Shown: positions 62,462 through 64,000 of the stretch, one piece after another
Layout of the letters: each line of letters starts with the position of its first letter
Numbering within the stretch: position 1 is the stretch's first letter
Origin: Brevibacterium sp. S111
GTDB lineage: Bacteria > Actinomycetota > Actinomycetes > Actinomycetales > Brevibacteriaceae
NCBI RefSeq assembly: GCF_004745075.1
Contig: NZ_RHFH01000014.1
Coordinates: 1 to 64,000, forward strand
Direction: 5' to 3'
DNA length: 64,000 nt
Notes under the pieces: generated by a model
Seen by the model: the letters and a program-made list of their open reading frames with translations, nothing else
What the model was told of the DNA's origin: nothing
Databases searched by the model: none
Made by a program: the position numbers and the translations under genes

Positions 62462-62646
62462 GGGCCGCCTCGGCGAGGTGGGGTTCGCACTCCTCCTCGG
62501 CGCAGTTGCGGTCCGCCGATCACGACCTGGGACTCGACTGGCAATTCAGTCGAAATCGAGGACGTGGTTTGAAACATGTCTCTCATTTCAACACGATAGA
62601 TGAGACACTCCCTTAGTATCGCCTGATGTAACAGTAAGGATGACGC

Positions 62647-63528
62647 GTGCTCACACTGAAAGAGGTTTCCCTGCGCAAGGGAAAGCGGACATATCTGGAC
62701 GAGGTGAGTTTGACCGCCGAGGCGGGCCGGATCACCGCGATCGTGGGAACCCGGTCGGCTGGCCGGACCGAGTTGGTGCGCGTCATCATGGGTCTCATCG
62801 CCGCCGACGAGGGCACCGTCGAACTCGAGGACTTCGAACTCGACTTCGGTGACCGCCAGAACTTCGGCTACCTGCCCGCAGAGCGCGGCGGCTACCCGAA
62901 CATGCGCGTCATCGATCAGATCGTCTACCTCGCCCGCCTGCACGGAATCACTCTGGGCGCGGCCGAACGCAATGCGCTGACTCTGCTGTCGCACCTCGAC
63001 CTCGCCGACCGCGGCTACGCCCCGCTGAAGAATCTCTCCGGCGCCGAGATCGCCCGCGTCGACATCGCCGCCACTCTCGCGGCCGACCCGGACGTCGTCG
63101 TGCTCGACGATGCCTTCGCCGGCCTCGATGCGGCCTCGCTGCGTCTGGTCATGTCGCTGCTGCGGGCGCACGCCTCCTCGGGCGTGCCCGTCATCCTCGC
63201 CACCGACGATTGGGAGGCCGCACAGACCTTCGCCGATGACGTCATCGTCCTCGGTCAGGGCAAGGTCACCGCGTCCGGCAGCGTGGAGAAGCTGCTCGGC
63301 GATCCGCGCTACCGCGTCGAGACCACCGACACCGAGGCGGCAGAGTCCGCTTTGGCGTCCCGGACCGGAATCAGCGATGTGAGCGTCTCCCGTGGTGAGG
63401 GCTCGGTCGTGAGCTTCCGCGCAGATGACGCGAAGACCGCCGCCGCGGCAGTGGCGGAGCTCAAGAGTGTGAAGAACTTCGAAAGTGTCCGCCCGACACT
63501 GGCCGAGCAGTACAAGGAGGCTCTGTAA
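62647..63528 (+). CDS. NatA-like ABC ATPase with degenerate nucleotide-site motifs
   Basis: 293 residues. The Q-loop GYLPAERGGYPNM is typical of NatA. The P-loop, however, is GTRSAGRT (Arg40 in place of the Lys of GK[ST]), the signature is LSGAE rather than LSGGQ, Walker B is VVVLDDAF with Asp in place of the catalytic Glu, and the H-loop His is Asp (ATDDW). The C-terminal 80 residues form an extra domain. GTG start with a modest Shine-Dalgarno. The permease gene overlaps its stop (TAATG). Confidence 0.8.
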   Translation: MLTLKEVSLRKGKRTYLDEVSLTAEAGRITAIVGTRSAGRTELVRVIMGLIAADEGTVELEDFELDFGDRQNFGYLPAERGGYPNMRVIDQIVYLARLHGITLGAAERNALTLLSHLDLADRGYAPLKNLSGAEIARVDIAATLAADPDVVVLDDAFAGLDAASLRLVMSLLRAHASSGVPVILATDDWEAAQTFADDVIVLGQGKVTASGSVEKLLGDPRYRVETTDTEAAESALASRTGISDVSVSRGEGSVVSFRADDAKTAAAAVAELKSVKNFESVRPTLAEQYKEAL

Positions 63529-64000
63529 TGGCGCGCAAGGACAAAGGTGCGAACGACGAGTCCCCGGAACCGCTCGTGTCGAAGGGCACAGCCGGCGACG
63601 GCATCGACGACCTCGGTGTCCCTCTCGATGACGACATCGAAGTGACCGAGGACGACACCGTCGAGAACGGCTCCGCCGAGCCCGATGAGGTTCCCGCTGA
63701 GCCCGACGACGACACTGTCGCGAACGGCTCCGCCGAGCCCGACGACGTTCCCGTCGAACTCGCCGAGGACGGTCCCGACCCCGACGAACTGCCGGAGACC
63801 GGACTCGTCTCTGAATTCGTCGATGTCGGCAACCGCCAAGCCGCATGGCTCGTGTCGAACCGGGAGTCGACCACGGCGATGCGCAGCCCCTATTTCCTCG
63901 TCACGGCGGGCGTGATCATCCTCGGCGTGCTCGCCGCGATCATCACCGGCATCGTCGCTGACGCGCAGAAGGATTCGGGCACGCCGACCATGGCGATGGT
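63528..64000 (+). CDS. ABC transporter permease, NatB-like (3' end outside window)
   Basis: Starts at the ATG overlapping the ATPase stop. The first 100 residues are unusually acidic and include a duplicated block (NGSAEPD.VP, about residues 47-56 and 66-75). One helix begins near residue 124 (YFLVTAGVIILGVLAAIITGIV), after which the window ends. NatB-type permeases carry such a first helix followed by a large extracellular domain. Partner of the degenerate ATPase. Confidence 0.75.
   Translation, partial: MARKDKGANDESPEPLVSKGTAGDGIDDLGVPLDDDIEVTEDDTVENGSAEPDEVPAEPDDDTVANGSAEPDDVPVELAEDGPDPDELPETGLVSEFVDVGNRQAAWLVSNRESTTAMRSPYFLVTAGVIILGVLAAIITGIVADAQKDSGTPTMAM

Overview
The window is high-GC, gene-dense DNA with actinobacterial habits: GTG and TTG starts, ATGA/GTGA gene overlaps, and several genes whose -10 hexamer lies only 6-8 bases before the ATG. 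Gene content (oleA, fused oleBC and oleD; DUF6286/Asp23/DUF2273 stress genes; DUF5926; clpB preceded by an HspR-type element; ferric-siderophore uptake) points to a Micrococcales actinobacterium, most plausibly Brevibacterium or a close relative. This placement is inferred from gene content and style, not from a marker gene. I found no rRNA, tRNA, insertion sequence, phage gene or CRISPR array.

Layout. 1-9 kb: the tail of an aminotransferase gene with an EamA exporter, an SmtB-like zinc sensor, a membrane-anchored lysozyme-fold protein, a HEAT-repeat protein next to a MerR-HEAT fusion regulator, an LssY_C membrane protein, an SRPBCC protein, and a MarR regulator facing a low-complexity partner across an array of RCATGT boxes. 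9-16 kb: a double AraC regulator divergent from a five-gene ferric-siderophore import and reduction operon. 16-18 kb: propionate-CoA ligase. 19-26 kb: a fatty-acid desaturase and ferredoxin converging on oleA-oleBC-oleD, a complete head-to-head hydrocarbon (long-chain olefin) pathway.

26-56 kb is mostly housekeeping and lipid or acyl-CoA metabolism: SDRs, crotonases, a CoA-transferase, cardiolipin synthase, an agmatine deiminase-like protein, a DUF5819/HTTM pair resembling SdpA/SdpB, ClpB, a Na+/H+ antiporter, a KsdD-like flavoprotein, prephenate dehydratase, a small alarmone synthetase and exonuclease III. 57-62 kb is an envelope-stress island: AmaP-like, DUF6286, two Asp23 proteins and DUF2273 divergent from an ECF sigma factor with two further Asp23-like proteins, followed by a GlsB-type protein. 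Upstream of one Asp23 gene and of glsB lies the same 43-bp two-block element, suggesting shared control. 62-64 kb holds pyrE and a NatA-like ABC ATPase with degenerate catalytic motifs plus the start of its permease.

The most unusual material is regulatory or non-coding: the MerR-HEAT/HEAT pair with a MerR-type promoter, the RCATGT array, the shared stress element, a perfect 27-bp hairpin at 61.2 kb, a structured 545-bp gap at 56.6-57.1 kb, phased tandem repeats at 40.9-41.2 kb, and an 11-mer (CGCCGAGGCGG) that recurs far more often than base composition predicts, in genes and between them.
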